Part shown: positions 34,682 to 43,753 of the stretch, one piece after another | Layout of the letters: each line of letters starts with the position of its first letter | Position numbering within the stretch: the stretch's first letter is position 1 | Origin: Paraburkholderia humisilvae | Lineage (GTDB): Bacteria > Pseudomonadota > Gammaproteobacteria > Burkholderiales > Burkholderiaceae | DNA: 64,000 nucleotides | Reading direction: 5' to 3' | Assembly (NCBI RefSeq): GCF_902859855.1 | Contig: NZ_CADIKH010000011.1 | Span: forward strand, 124,001-188,000 | Notes under the pieces: generated by a model | What the model was told of the DNA's origin: nothing | The model's database searches: none | Seen by the model: only the letters and a program-made list of their open reading frames with translations | Position numbers and translations under genes: made by a program

Positions 34682-35350
34682 ATGCTGAACGAACTGATCA
34701 AGACCATTCTCCTGCTGGTGACGGGTCTCTTCCCGGTCATCAATCCGCCGGCGACCGCTTTCATCACGTTGACGATGGTTCCTCACGCGACGCAAGCCGA
34801 GCGAGCCGAACTGGCGACGCGCATCGCGGTCAATAGTCTCTTCATTCTGCTCGGCTCGCTGTCGATCGGCGCTTACGTCCTGTCGTTTTTCGGCATCTCG
34901 GTGCCGGTGCTGCGTGTCGCGGGCGGCATCGTCATCGCGGCGGCCGGCTGGAGCCTGCTACAGGCGCCGACGGAAGACGACCCCGAAAAGGACGCTCCGC
35001 TGGCAACGGGTATCGAGCATGGTGCGTCGCTGCGCGCGAAAGCGTTCTATCCTTTGACGCTGCCGATTACCGTCGGGCCCGGCGCGATTTCGGTGGCCAT
35101 TGCGTTGGGCACAGGCTCGCCGAAGGCGGGACTGTCGCCGGTTCACCTGATCGGCGTCGGTGTCGCGCTACTTATTCTGTGCGCGAGCATTTACGTGTGC
35201 GTGCGATTCGCGGGACACCTCGAGAGGCTGCTGGGCGCCGTCGGGGTTCAGGTCGTGATGCGGCTGCTCTCATTCGTGCTGCTATGCATTGGCGTGCAGA
35301 TCGCATGGCTCGGCGTGGCCGACCTGGTGTCGTCGATCCATATCGGCTAG
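34682..35350 (+). CDS. MarC family integral membrane protein
   Basis: A 222-residue protein with six predicted membrane segments. LLLVTGLFPVINPPATAFIT carries the NPP motif of the MarC/YchE family, and AFYPLTLPITVGPGAISVAI carries the matching second-half motif. The function of MarC proteins is unsettled: the E. coli namesake was once linked to drug resistance and YchE-like relatives to amino-acid transport. It is monocistronic on the plus strand with a weak ribosome site. Confidence 0.9.
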   Translation: MLNELIKTILLLVTGLFPVINPPATAFITLTMVPHATQAERAELATRIAVNSLFILLGSLSIGAYVLSFFGISVPVLRVAGGIVIAAAGWSLLQAPTEDDPEKDAPLATGIEHGASLRAKAFYPLTLPITVGPGAISVAIALGTGSPKAGLSPVHLIGVGVALLILCASIYVCVRFAGHLERLLGAVGVQVVMRLLSFVLLCIGVQIAWLGVADLVSSIHIG

Positions 35351-35455
35351 CCGGCCGCGACCGGACATCTCCTCATTCTTCGCTCATTGTGCGTGTCCAC
35401 AATCTCCATTGACCGATGCATTCAAGCAACTGCATCCGTGATCGAGGAGAACAAC

Positions 35456-35725
35456 ATGAAAGGGATTCGCCATCTGCTGGTCGCCGCCGCCTTGACCGGC
35501 TGCACGATCGGCGTCGCGCAGGCGCACGTGTTTGTCGGCGTGGGCATCGGGCCGGTCGTACCGGCCGTGCCGGTCATGCCCGTGCCGGTCTATGCACCGC
35601 CTCCACCTGTCTACTACGCGCCACCGCCACCGCCTGTGTATTTGGCGCCGCCAGTCGTCGCCGGCTACTACGGGTATCCGTACGGGTGGCATCGGCACTA
35701 TTACGGGTACGCCTACTGGCGCTGA
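35456..35725 (+). CDS. Small exported Pro/Tyr/His-rich protein
   Basis: An 89-residue protein with a signal peptide cleaved after about residue 23 (LLVAAALTGCTIGVAQA). The mature part has a Val/Pro segment, two proline-rich runs (APPPPVYYAPPPPPVYLAPP) and a C-terminal YGYPYGWHRHYYGYAYWR cluster. Such proteins are common in Burkholderiaceae and of unknown function. The His/Tyr-rich tail might bind metal (speculative). The start ATG 35456 has GAGGAGAAC upstream; the frame start at 35387 is too early. Confidence 0.75.
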   Translation: MKGIRHLLVAAALTGCTIGVAQAHVFVGVGIGPVVPAVPVMPVPVYAPPPPVYYAPPPPPVYLAPPVVAGYYGYPYGWHRHYYGYAYWR

Positions 35726-35866
35726 TGCGCAACAGATCGACCCTCTCGTCGAGCATGCGAGGGTCGAGGCTGGGTCCGCCGATCGCGTGGACCCGCCTGA
35801 GTTGACTGACGACAATCGGCAAAAAACGCTGCACACTGCGGGTGTTCCGTACTCGCGAGCCTGCAC

Positions 35867-36625
35867 ATGAAAACGATTGCCGTTAGCGCCGCGCTGTGCG
35901 CATCGCTTATCGCATGCAGCTCGGGCAAACTCCCGCCAGAATCACAGGCCACGACGGTATTGCAATCTTCCGCAGGCATCTATACCGGGCCGTTATCGAC
36001 GCAGCAGAAACTGACGCTGCTCACCAGGCTCGATGGCAGCGCGTATCTGTTTTATCAATCAGCATCGGCCAGCCGGCCCGCGGTCGACGACGTCATCGTG
36101 GTGCGCAACGCGCGGCAGGCGAACGATGGCAAGTACGAAAGCACGCAGGCGACGCGCTACCGTTTCGTTCAGCCTCGCCGGGCGATGCCGGTGCAGGTGG
36201 ACATCGACTTCTCCCATTCACCGGCCGTCAGCGGCTTTATCTCGGTGCCGGGCGACAGTGCGGACAACGTGGCGTTCAACGCGCGCCCCGCACCGATATT
36301 GGGCGAAGCACCGACCCTTGCGTCGGTCGCCGGCTTGTACAGCGGTACCGCGAACTCGCTGCATGGGGCGTCTGCTGCGCAGATAACCGTTACCGGAAGC
36401 GGCCTGCTCGCCGGCATGATCGCCAATGGCTGCGAGTTTCGCGGCACGCTGGCGCCGAGTAGCGGCGTGACGGCGTACGACGTGTCCGTCACATACGGCG
36501 GGGCACCGTGTATCGATGCGAACGCAACGGTATCGGGCAGCGCCGTGCTCGACGAATCGAAACTGCTCGTGGCATTGCCGCGGCCAGACGGTTCGGATGT
36601 CGTCGTATTCGGTGGCGCGCGCTAA
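35867..36625 (+). CDS. Hypothetical lipoprotein
   Basis: A 252-residue protein with a short signal peptide ending in a lipobox (SLIAC, Cys at about 17), so probably lipid-anchored. The mature region holds two similar blocks that may be repeated beta-rich units: AGIYTGPLSTQQKLTLLTRL with DGSAYLFYQS, and AGLYSGTANSLHGASAAQIT. I recognise no family. It lies downstream of the small exported protein on the same strand with a 141-base gap; the ribosome site is weak. Confidence 0.7.
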   Translation: MKTIAVSAALCASLIACSSGKLPPESQATTVLQSSAGIYTGPLSTQQKLTLLTRLDGSAYLFYQSASASRPAVDDVIVVRNARQANDGKYESTQATRYRFVQPRRAMPVQVDIDFSHSPAVSGFISVPGDSADNVAFNARPAPILGEAPTLASVAGLYSGTANSLHGASAAQITVTGSGLLAGMIANGCEFRGTLAPSSGVTAYDVSVTYGGAPCIDANATVSGSAVLDESKLLVALPRPDGSDVVVFGGAR

Positions 36626-36769
36626 TGCCAGCGTGTCGGCCGATAGATCGTGCGCGGCGATACCGGCAAGACCGCTCATTTTTTGCTAACTCTCGCCAAC
36701 TACGATGCTGTCCGTGGGAAGACACAACGCCTGAACCACAGACCATCAAAACCATTGGAGGGAATTACC

Positions 36770-37099
36770 ATGAAATCGCTGATCAAAACCGTTGCCGTTG
36801 CCGCCGCTCTCGTTCTGCCGGCCGTTTGCTTTGCACAGTCCGCTCAGCAGTCGGTCTCGCAGCAGCCCGCTGACCTCGGTGACCATGTGCAGATCGTGCA
36901 GATCGAGGAAATCGGCTATGCACCGGCCGCTGACCAGGGCCAGCCGGCTGTCGCCACCCCATCCGCGCACACAAACACCGCGCAACCGGCTGACTCGGAC
37001 GGTTACGGTGGTGTTGCGAGCGGCATGTCGAAGTCCGGCGCCGCGGCGTTCAATCCGGCCAATGACGTAGGCATGAACTCGATCTTCACGCATCACTAA
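36770..37099 (+). CDS. Small exported protein of unknown function
   Basis: A 109-residue protein with a signal peptide (VAVAAALVLPAVCFAQ, then SAQQSV). The mature part is polar and Gln/Ala-rich with no known motif. The signal region resembles the DUF4148-type exported proteins common in this group, but the rest does not. GGAGGGAATT precedes ATG 36770, a strong ribosome site. It lies upstream of the two-component genes on the same strand, so it may be a signal or target of that system (speculative). Confidence 0.7.
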   Translation: MKSLIKTVAVAAALVLPAVCFAQSAQQSVSQQPADLGDHVQIVQIEEIGYAPAADQGQPAVATPSAHTNTAQPADSDGYGGVASGMSKSGAAAFNPANDVGMNSIFTHH

Positions 37100-37372
37100 G
37101 CGGTACTGTTTGTTTTTTCACAGTATGTGAATCCGTTAGCATTACAAATCTTCACAGAGGGCGTACAGCGCAGGTTGTGCGCCCTTCGTGTTTGAGTCGC
37201 GCAACCATGCGCACGGTGTGCCAGGCGCAGCATCGGTAGAGTAGAATCGACTCGCAAAAAGGCCTCTCTCCAACAGGCCTTCCTCGTCGCTTTGCGACCG
37301 GCCGGATCCGGCCTTGCGCTTGCCGGATCGACTCGGGCGTCTTCGTCAACGTCATTCTGTTGCCGCGCGCTT

Positions 37373-38684
37373 ATGATCAGATCGCTCAGAACCCAACTCG
37401 TGCTGGCGCTATGCGCGGTCGTCAGTGTGGTCGGCATCGTCCAGGGAATCAGCTCCTATCAGTTATCCAAAGCGGGCATGAGCGCGCTGCTCGATGCGTC
37501 TCGAGCAGGTCGCGTACCGGTTGCGCGGGAGCCTCGGCGATGCGATTCCTGCGATTCCCGCACGAGGTTCACAACCGGCCCGCGACATCCTGATCACCAT
37601 CTGGCGTGACGACCTCGAAACACCGTACCGCTCCACCGAGCCCTCATTGCCGCTGCCGCGCGATGCACCGAGCGGCTTCAGTTCGGAAATGGTGAACGGT
37701 GAACAGTGGCGCATTTACACGCTGCGCGAGCCGCCCAAGGTGATCCAGGTTGCGCAGCGCTCGTCCGTGCGCCACGAGCTGGTCCAGCAGGCCGCGGTGA
37801 ATACGCTATGGCCGATCCTGGTGCTGGTGCCGCTCGTGTGCGCGGCCGTGATGCTGGTCGTGCGCTTTTCGTTTCTCCAGTTGAACCGGCTCGGTTCCGA
37901 GGTGCAGGCGATCGACGCTGCACACCTGCAAGCGCTGCCTACCCGCGGCGTGCCAATCGAACTACTCCCGTTTATCGATTCGATCAACCGGATGATCGAA
38001 CGCCTCGCCCGGTCGATCGAGACGGAGCGGAAGTTTATTTCCGATGCGGCGCACGAACTGCGCACGCCGCTCACGGCGCTGCAATTGCAAGCGGACAACT
38101 TGCAACGCGATATCGTGCCGAGTAATCAGGAGCGTTTCCAGGAGCTGCGCCGCGGCATCGCGCGCAGCGGCGGCATGATCGCGCAAATGCTGCGCCTCGC
38201 GCGGGCCGACGCGTCGTTACAGACCGATGCGGTAACGCTGGTCGACGTGTCGGACGTCGTCGTCGACGCAGTTGCCGAGGTGTTGCCAATCGCGATGAAG
38301 CGCAACATCGATATCGGCGCGGAGGAGATGACAAGCGCAAAGGTGCGGATGGTTGAAGCGGATCTCGGCATCGCACTCAGGAATCTGGTTAGCAACGCGA
38401 TCCGTTATACGCCGGACGGCGGCAAGGTCGACTTGCGCACTGAAGTGCGCGACAACATGGTCTGGATCGAAGTGGTCGACTCTGGTCCGGGCATTGCGGA
38501 AGACCTGTTGCCGCGCGTATTCGATCGCTTCTTTCGGGCGAATGCGGAAATTGAGGGCAGCGGTCTCGGGCTGTCGATCGTCAAGGCGATCGTGGCCAAG
38601 TATGGCGGCACCGCATCGCTCAGGAATCGCGGTGACGGCAAGTCGGGAATCGTTGCATCGATCGGTTTCAGGCTCGCGGCGTAG
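37373..38684 (+). pseudogene. Sensor histidine kinase (QseC/TctE type), split by a frameshift near 37494
   Basis: The first part (ATG 37373) encodes the first membrane helix (LVLALCAVVSVVGIVQG) and SKAGMSALLD. The second part, in another frame from 37494, begins RLEQVAYRLRGSLGDAIPAI. It continues with the periplasmic domain, the second helix (LWPILVLVPLVCAAVMLVV), the H-box SDAAHELRTPLTAL, the N-box RNLVSNAIRYTPDGG, DSGPGI and GSGLGLSIV. Adding two bases at the junction (for example GC within GATGCGTCTC) would give one continuous kinase of about 437 residues. An ATG at 37494 overlaps the junction but has no ribosome site, so a reinitiated product lacking helix 1 is uncertain. The partner regulator lies at 39154. 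Confidence 0.8.
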
Positions 38685-39153
38685 CCGCACACCGCCCGGC
38701 CGGAATGGCGCTCATTCACCGCTCATTTTCCGCAGGTACGATGCAGTTGTCCCCCGAGGGTAGGCCTGCGATGCATCACGTTGCCCGCTGATACGGATCT
38801 CCGGCCCCTCTGATTCTGGCTCGGCGATCGGTGTAGGCCAGAATCCTTCGGCCGGCCGCATGCGGCCGGCTTTTTTTTGCATGCCGCGCCGCGCGCCGGC
38901 GATCAGCCGCAATCCGATGCAATCTGACTGGTTGTGCGTTCAATGAAAGCAACGTGGGCTATTTCCGTTGTCCTGAGCGCTCACGAGTCGGCTATTATTC
39001 CGATACCCGGCGCCGCTCACCCTGCCCCCCACAGTCTTCCGCCGCACGCGCCGGCGGGTTACGGCCTGACATCGAAAACGGTCTGCCGACCGGTTTTCGT
39101 GTTCTTCGCGCCGCAGATCGAACACTACATATTCGTTGCCGTGACACGAAATC
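38685..39153. other. Gap between the kinase and response-regulator genes
   Basis: This 469-base gap is unusually long for a two-component pair and contains a strong terminator at 38851-38878. I see no gene with a ribosome site in it; small open frames at 38940-39155 lack support. The response regulator therefore needs its own promoter, probably within 38900-39150. Confidence 0.6.
38851..38878 (+). terminator. Intrinsic terminator after the sensor kinase
   Basis: GCCGGCCGCATGCGGCCGGC (38851-38870) is a perfect palindrome that folds into an 8-base stem with a CATG loop, followed by eight T. It separates the kinase from the response regulator. Confidence 0.88.
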
Positions 39154-39831
39154 ATGCGAGTGCTACTGATTGAAGACGACCTGCAGATCGGACAAAGCTT
39201 GCTGCGGGCGCTGAAGGATGCCGATTACAGCGTCGATTGGGTGCGCGACGGCATAGCCGGCTGCGCGGCGATCGAGGCCGCCGAATACACGGTGGTGCTG
39301 CTGGATCTTGGCTTACCGGGTATGAGCGGTATTGAACTGCTGAAAACCTGCCGCTCGAAAGGCAACCCGGTTCCGGTGCTGATCCTGACCGCACGTGACG
39401 ATCTTGACGCCCGCGTGCAAGGGCTCGATCTCGGCGCGGACGACTACATGCTCAAGCCGTTCCAGGTGCCGGAGCTCCTCGCGCGAATTCGCGCGGTGAT
39501 CAGGCGCAAGGCGGGCTACGCGGTATCGCGCCTTGGCGATGACACGCTGAGCCTCGATCTCGACAAACGCACGCTGTGTTGCAACGGCGTGACGTCCGTG
39601 CTTTCCGCCCGAGAATTCGCGTTGATGCTCGCCTTCCTCGAGCGGCCCGGCACCATACTGTCTCGCGAGCAACTCGAAGACCGACTGTATGGCTGGGGCA
39701 AAGAGGTGGAAAGCAACGCGGTCGACGTGCTGATTCACTCGGTGCGCAAGAAGTTCGGCGTAGCGGTCATACGCAACGTCCGCGGACTCGGGTGGACGGT
39801 CATGCTGAACGACCCCGCCGCAAAAACCTGA
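39154..39831 (+). CDS. OmpR family response regulator
   Basis: A 225-residue regulator. The receiver domain has the acidic pair EDD at 7-9, the phosphate-accepting Asp51 in VLLDLGLPG, the conserved Thr in LILTARDD and the Lys in MLKPFQ. The C-terminal winged helix (LSAREFALMLAFLERPGTIL, ESNAVDVLIHSVRKKFG, VRGLGW) is of the OmpR/PhoB type, close to QseB/PmrA. Its likely partner is the frameshifted kinase upstream, unusual in order (kinase first) and spacing. The start is ATG 39154, with only a weak ribosome site. Confidence 0.93.
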   Translation: MRVLLIEDDLQIGQSLLRALKDADYSVDWVRDGIAGCAAIEAAEYTVVLLDLGLPGMSGIELLKTCRSKGNPVPVLILTARDDLDARVQGLDLGADDYMLKPFQVPELLARIRAVIRRKAGYAVSRLGDDTLSLDLDKRTLCCNGVTSVLSAREFALMLAFLERPGTILSREQLEDRLYGWGKEVESNAVDVLIHSVRKKFGVAVIRNVRGLGWTVMLNDPAAKT

Positions 39832-39864
39832 CGCGGCTGAACGTAAGCGGCGGCGCTCGCGGCG

Positions 39865-40830
39865 CTAATGTTCCTGCTGTCCGGCGAACGAACTGATCGT
39901 ACGCGCGAGTCCCGTCGGGTATTGATACATCATCGCGTGACCGCCCGCGTTCACGACCAGCAAACGGGCATTCGGCAGCAGCCGCTTTAACGCTTCCGCG
40001 TTCTTCTGCAAGACGACGCTATCGTCGTTGCCGCTCATCACGAGTGTCGGGATGCGCACCGCGCGCAGCGCTTGCCCGGCCGCGTCATTCGCTTCCCAAC
40101 TGCGCAATGCGTCGGTTTGTCCCGCGGTGACCGCGGCGGAAATCGGGTGCTTGCCGTAGTCAGCCGGCCTGAACATGTCCTGCTTGAAGCAGCGCGAGGC
40201 CTCGTCGACATCGGCCGCGGGGAACAGCACGCCCATCACGTCGCGCAGCCCGACGCCCGGCTTGCCGGACAGCACCGCTTCCACCTGCGGCGATACCGGG
40301 GTGCCGAAACTGCCGGGTGCCGGAGCGCTCAGCAGCACCATCTTGCCGATCGACGCAGGCGAGTCGATCGCCAGCTGCTGAACGATCGCGCCGCCCATCG
40401 ACCAGCCCGCGACCGTCGGCTGCAGCAGATGCAGCGTGTCGATCAATGCGGCTGTATCGCGCGCCATGTCTTCGATCGAAAACGTGTTTGCGTTCGGCTC
40501 CGAGCGGCCCACGCCGCGATTGTCGAAAACAATCACGTCATGATACTTCGCGAGGTCAGTGAGAAAGGCCGCGTCCCATTCGGTCAGCGTCGCGCGAAAA
40601 CCCGTCACCAGCACAAGCGGGCTGCCCTTGCCCAGTCGGTAGTAAGCGATCGGGCCGCGTGGCGTATCGGCGATCTGCTGGTGAGCCTGCGCCGCGATGC
40701 CGGTTTGTGAGTCTGTCGTCTTGCACATGGGTTCCGGAGAATAGTGTTGAGCTTCGGCGTGCGAGGAAATCGCAGTCAGTCCGCAAAGCGAAACGACAAG
40801 CCCGGTGGCAAGTTTTCGACGAATATTCAT
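39865..40830 (-). CDS. Exported alpha/beta hydrolase
   Basis: A 321-residue hydrolase with an N-terminal signal peptide (LATGLVVSLCGLTAISSHAEA), so probably periplasmic or secreted. The core has LVTGFRATLTEWD, the strand VIVFDNRGVGRSEP, and the nucleophile elbow AGWSMGGAIVQQLA. The acid is near LVMSGNDDSVV and the His in GGHAMMYQYP. Substrate unknown. ATG 40830 is chosen over the frame start at 40875 because the signal peptide begins there and AAGG lies upstream. It is convergent with the response-regulator gene. Confidence 0.88.
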   Translation of the reverse strand: MNIRRKLATGLVVSLCGLTAISSHAEAQHYSPEPMCKTTDSQTGIAAQAHQQIADTPRGPIAYYRLGKGSPLVLVTGFRATLTEWDAAFLTDLAKYHDVIVFDNRGVGRSEPNANTFSIEDMARDTAALIDTLHLLQPTVAGWSMGGAIVQQLAIDSPASIGKMVLLSAPAPGSFGTPVSPQVEAVLSGKPGVGLRDVMGVLFPAADVDEASRCFKQDMFRPADYGKHPISAAVTAGQTDALRSWEANDAAGQALRAVRIPTLVMSGNDDSVVLQKNAEALKRLLPNARLLVVNAGGHAMMYQYPTGLARTISSFAGQQEH

Positions 40831-40962
40831 TAGATGCCTTCGCACGCAGCAAGATGAATCGAACGGTTCATTCATACGTCGAAGGCATTCTATCGGCGGC
40901 CAATGAGGCGTGGATTAAATCGTTCGATAGCGAGTGCGACGCGAGAGCGTGACAAGCGAACC

Positions 40963-41400
40963 TCAGGGCTTGCAGGTCATCGTGAAGTCGATGTTGGTCT
41001 CGGCCATGACCTGGAAGCCGAGCCGTTCGTACAGGCGCATCGCCGGGTTGCCGCGTAGCACGCTGAGCGAGACGGCGACGCCTGCCAGACGCGCTTCAGT
41101 GAGCACCGCGCGTATCACCTCGGCACCGATGCCACGGCTCTGGTAGGTAGGCAGTATCTGCATCTGTTGAAGGTACCAGCCATCTTTCGAACGAACGAGC
41201 TTCATGAGGCCGATGCGCAAGGCATCGCAACAGATGATCTGCGCAAGGTCGAAGTTCGCTAGCATGCGCAGCCGATGCGATTCATCGTCGATCGGTTCAC
41301 CTGCTCGCGCGAGGTGCTCGGTCATCGTGAGCTTACGCAGTTCGATCAGAAATGCTTCGTCGTCTGGCGTGGCGGCGCGCAAGCGGATTGCATCGTTCAT
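40963..41400 (-). CDS. GNAT family N-acetyltransferase
   Basis: A 145-residue acetyltransferase. IRLRAATPDDEAFLIELRKL is the first strand-helix unit. YLQQMQILPTYQSRGIGAEV carries the Q/RxxGxG/A acetyl-CoA-binding motif (QSRGIG), and LSVLRGNPAMRLYERLGFQV is the C-terminal motif B. Substrate unknown. The frame runs back to 41562, across the SIR2 start on the other strand. ATG 41400 is chosen because homology starts at MNDAIRL, but its ribosome site is weak and ATG 41442 is possible. It is divergent from the SIR2 gene; pairing of an acetyltransferase with a deacetylase may be functional. Confidence 0.85.
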   Translation of the reverse strand: MNDAIRLRAATPDDEAFLIELRKLTMTEHLARAGEPIDDESHRLRMLANFDLAQIICCDALRIGLMKLVRSKDGWYLQQMQILPTYQSRGIGAEVIRAVLTEARLAGVAVSLSVLRGNPAMRLYERLGFQVMAETNIDFTMTCKP

Positions 41401-41542
41401 CGCGTTGATTCGGCTCGCATTCGAAAGGACGATCGCCTGCATCGTAAAGCAACGTTGAGCATTCGCGAATCGGTCATTTAAATACAATCCACGAAGGTGA
41501 GAAGATTCGGGATCACCCATTTGTCGTCCGCTGAACCCAAAC

Positions 41543-42391
41543 ATGACCCCCCCGCTGAACATCGATGCCGCGCTGGATCAGGCCGCTTCGTGGCTGCGCA
41601 CCGCCGACGGCCTGCTGATCACCGCCGGCGCCGGCATGGGCGTCGACTCGGGCTTGCCCGACTTTCGCGGCCCTGAAGGGTTCTGGCGCGCCTATCCGGC
41701 GCTGCGCGATCGCGGTCTGTCGTTCGAGGACGTGGCCAATCCCGCGCATTTCATCGACGACCCCACGCTGGCATGGGGCTTCTACGGCCACAGGCTCGCG
41801 CTTTATCGCGCGACCGTGCCGCACGAAGGTTTTTCGATTCTGCTGCGATGGTCGATGCAGGTCGAGCGGGGTGCATTCGTTTTCACCAGCAACGTCGACG
41901 GTCAGTTCCAGAAGGCCGGGTTCGCGGATGACCGGGTCGCTGAATGTCACGGCACGATTCACGCATTGCAATGCACGCGTGTATGTACGAACCAAACTTG
42001 GAGTGCGTCGGGCTTCGCGCCCATTGTCGATGAAGAAACCGCACGCGTCATGAACGATATGCCGCTGTGCCCGCGCTGCGGGTGCATTGCTCGCCCAAAT
42101 ATCCTGATGTTCGGCGATTACGACTGGATAGAACGCCGCACGCGTGAGCAATACCTGCGGCTTGATCAGTGGCTGCGCAGCGTCAAGCGCGTGGTGGTGG
42201 TCGAACTGGGCGCGGGCACCGCGCTCCCAACCGTTCGCCGTTTCAGCGAGCGGCACGGGCCTCGCGTGATTCGCATCAATCCGCGCGACACGGAAATCGC
42301 CGCGCAGGTCGGCGTCGGCATCGCGGGCCGTGCCGCGCAGACGCTTCGGTTGCTCGATGCGCGTCTGAATCCGGCGCGCACCATACATTGA
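41543..42391 (+). CDS. SIR2-type NAD-dependent protein deacetylase
   Basis: A 282-residue sirtuin. TAGAGMGVDSGLPDFRGPEG is the NAD-binding GAG and DFRG region, FTSNVDGQFQKAG stands for the TQNxD motif (here TSNVD), and ECHGTIHALQC has the catalytic His. One Cys pair is CPRCG and the partner region LQCTRVCT supplies the other candidates for the zinc site. RPNILMFGD and VELGAGTALPTVR complete the Rossmann fold. It removes acyl groups from lysines using NAD+. The TSNVD variant places it outside the best-known CobB group. The ribosome site before ATG 41543 is weak. Confidence 0.9.
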   Translation: MTPPLNIDAALDQAASWLRTADGLLITAGAGMGVDSGLPDFRGPEGFWRAYPALRDRGLSFEDVANPAHFIDDPTLAWGFYGHRLALYRATVPHEGFSILLRWSMQVERGAFVFTSNVDGQFQKAGFADDRVAECHGTIHALQCTRVCTNQTWSASGFAPIVDEETARVMNDMPLCPRCGCIARPNILMFGDYDWIERRTREQYLRLDQWLRSVKRVVVVELGAGTALPTVRRFSERHGPRVIRINPRDTEIAAQVGVGIAGRAAQTLRLLDARLNPARTIH

Positions 42392-42481
42392 TCAACGGGT
42401 GTGCGGCGCGATCCGCCGAACCCGGCAACCGGGGCGGAACCGGAAGGCGAACTGCCCGCACGATCAACTGACGACTCGCGA

Positions 42482-42682
42482 TCAAGCGAAGATCGGCAGC
42501 GCGCCCAGTAGCGCAAAGCCGATCACCGCACCGGCCACTGCGCCCAACACACGCGCCGGATAAGCGCGCACCCGCAGCAGCGCGGTAAATGCCGCGCCGA
42601 TGCCGAACATACCCGTGACGGCGAACACGGCGAACAGCACGAACAGGCTGACCCAATAAGCGAAAGCAAAGGTTTCGACCAT
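42482..42682 (-). CDS. Small two-helix membrane protein
   Basis: A 66-residue protein with two hydrophobic segments (ETFAFAYWVSLFVLFAVFAV and VLGAVAGAVIGFALLGALPI) joined by a short basic loop. GAGGTCC precedes ATG 42682. Function unknown. It may be co-transcribed with the small exported-protein gene just upstream on the same strand. Confidence 0.65.
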   Translation of the reverse strand: MVETFAFAYWVSLFVLFAVFAVTGMFGIGAAFTALLRVRAYPARVLGAVAGAVIGFALLGALPIFA

Positions 42683-42721
42683 GATGGACCTCGATAGGGG
42701 AGTGAGCTGGGCTGCAACCCA

Positions 42722-42907
42722 TTAACGGTGGGCGTACAGGTTGCCGGGAACAGGGTGTCTATCCGCACGCGTGTCGATCGTCATCACACGTTTGCTTGCC
42801 GCGCTGCTGCCGCCGGTTGACGAGCCATACGACGTATCGGCCGCGTGGCCGACGAGTGGCAGCGCAACGATCGATGCAATAACGAGGGCCTGGCTAAGAC
42901 GCTTCAT
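42722..42907 (-). CDS. Small exported protein
   Basis: A 61-residue protein with a clear signal peptide (LSQALVIASIVALPLVGHA, then ADTSYGSS). The mature peptide of about 40 residues is Ser-rich with no known motif. AGGAGTTAGC lies before ATG 42907. Similar short exported proteins of unknown role are frequent in Burkholderiaceae. Confidence 0.68.
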   Translation of the reverse strand: MKRLSQALVIASIVALPLVGHAADTSYGSSTGGSSAASKRVMTIDTRADRHPVPGNLYAHR

Positions 42908-43207
42908 GATGGGCTAACTCCTGGCGGGTTACCGTCGTCGACGGCATGGGTGAACTTTAGAGTTCGCCACGCGCCACGTGAATCGCAGGCCGGATCAGCA
43001 AACTGCTCATTCGACTCATCGCGGGTGGTGCCTCGCCGAACGCGCGCCGCACGGCAGCCAATCGCGCCGCTACGCGGCGCTGTCACCGCATTGCTTCCCC
43101 GGATTCCTTTCGGACGCCCAACTCCCGTTTCTTCTCACCTTTGCACCGATCGCGGCGCAGAAGCTTCGGTAGTCTGTTGACCCCATGCCCGTTCGTCGAT
43201 GCCACTG
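42908..43207. other. Intergenic region, no gene seen
   Basis: This 300-base stretch lies between the small exported-protein gene and the GFA gene. Open frames here lack ribosome sites or recognisable products. It should hold the promoter of the leftward small genes near 42920-42960. Confidence 0.5.
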
Positions 43208-43615
43208 TCAAAGATGGCGGGTCTCCGCAGGCGGATTGCCCCAGTCATCCGCGCGGCCGTTCTGGTAATCGATCGGTGCATTCAACGCTTCGTTCAAGTC
43301 GAACTCGTCAATGCACGCGATGTTTACATTGATATAGGGGTATCCGGTTCCGTTTGGCATATCCACGCGGTCAAATACGTGGACGCCGCACTGCTTACAG
43401 AACGGGTGATGGGCCACCGGGTTCTTGCCGCGGTATTGCGCCAGTGCGTTATCACCGACAAGAAGACGGAAATCGTGCGGCCGGACGTTGACGAGCCAAA
43501 GTCGCAGTTTGCTACAGAAGCCGCAGTTGCATTTCACCGTACCCTTGACGAAATCGATTCGGGCTTCGAACTTCACCGACTGGCAATGGCAGCTTCCGCG
43601 ATATGTCCGCAGCAT
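43208..43615 (-). CDS. GFA family zinc protein (glutathione-dependent formaldehyde-activating type)
   Basis: A 135-residue protein with the Cys motifs of the GFA/CENP-V fold in order: GSCHCQSVKFEA, VKCNCGFCSK and HPFCKQCGVHVF. These bind zinc ions that hold the fold. Only one member was tied to formaldehyde-glutathione chemistry, and most have unknown roles. The start ATG 43615 has little ribosome-site support. It is transcribed leftward, alone or with the small gene at 43754. Confidence 0.88.
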   Translation of the reverse strand: MLRTYRGSCHCQSVKFEARIDFVKGTVKCNCGFCSKLRLWLVNVRPHDFRLLVGDNALAQYRGKNPVAHHPFCKQCGVHVFDRVDMPNGTGYPYINVNIACIDEFDLNEALNAPIDYQNGRADDWGNPPAETRHL

Positions 43616-43753
43616 AGGGGTCTCGCATCGTTCTTCTGATCATTCGTGTATTTGCATGCGCATGCGATCGCCTGCGAGAGACCCGCTCGCATCTGGCCTT
43701 GGCCGGTGGTCGTTGCGGAGCGTCAGCAATGTAATCGAAAGATGCGGGACCGC

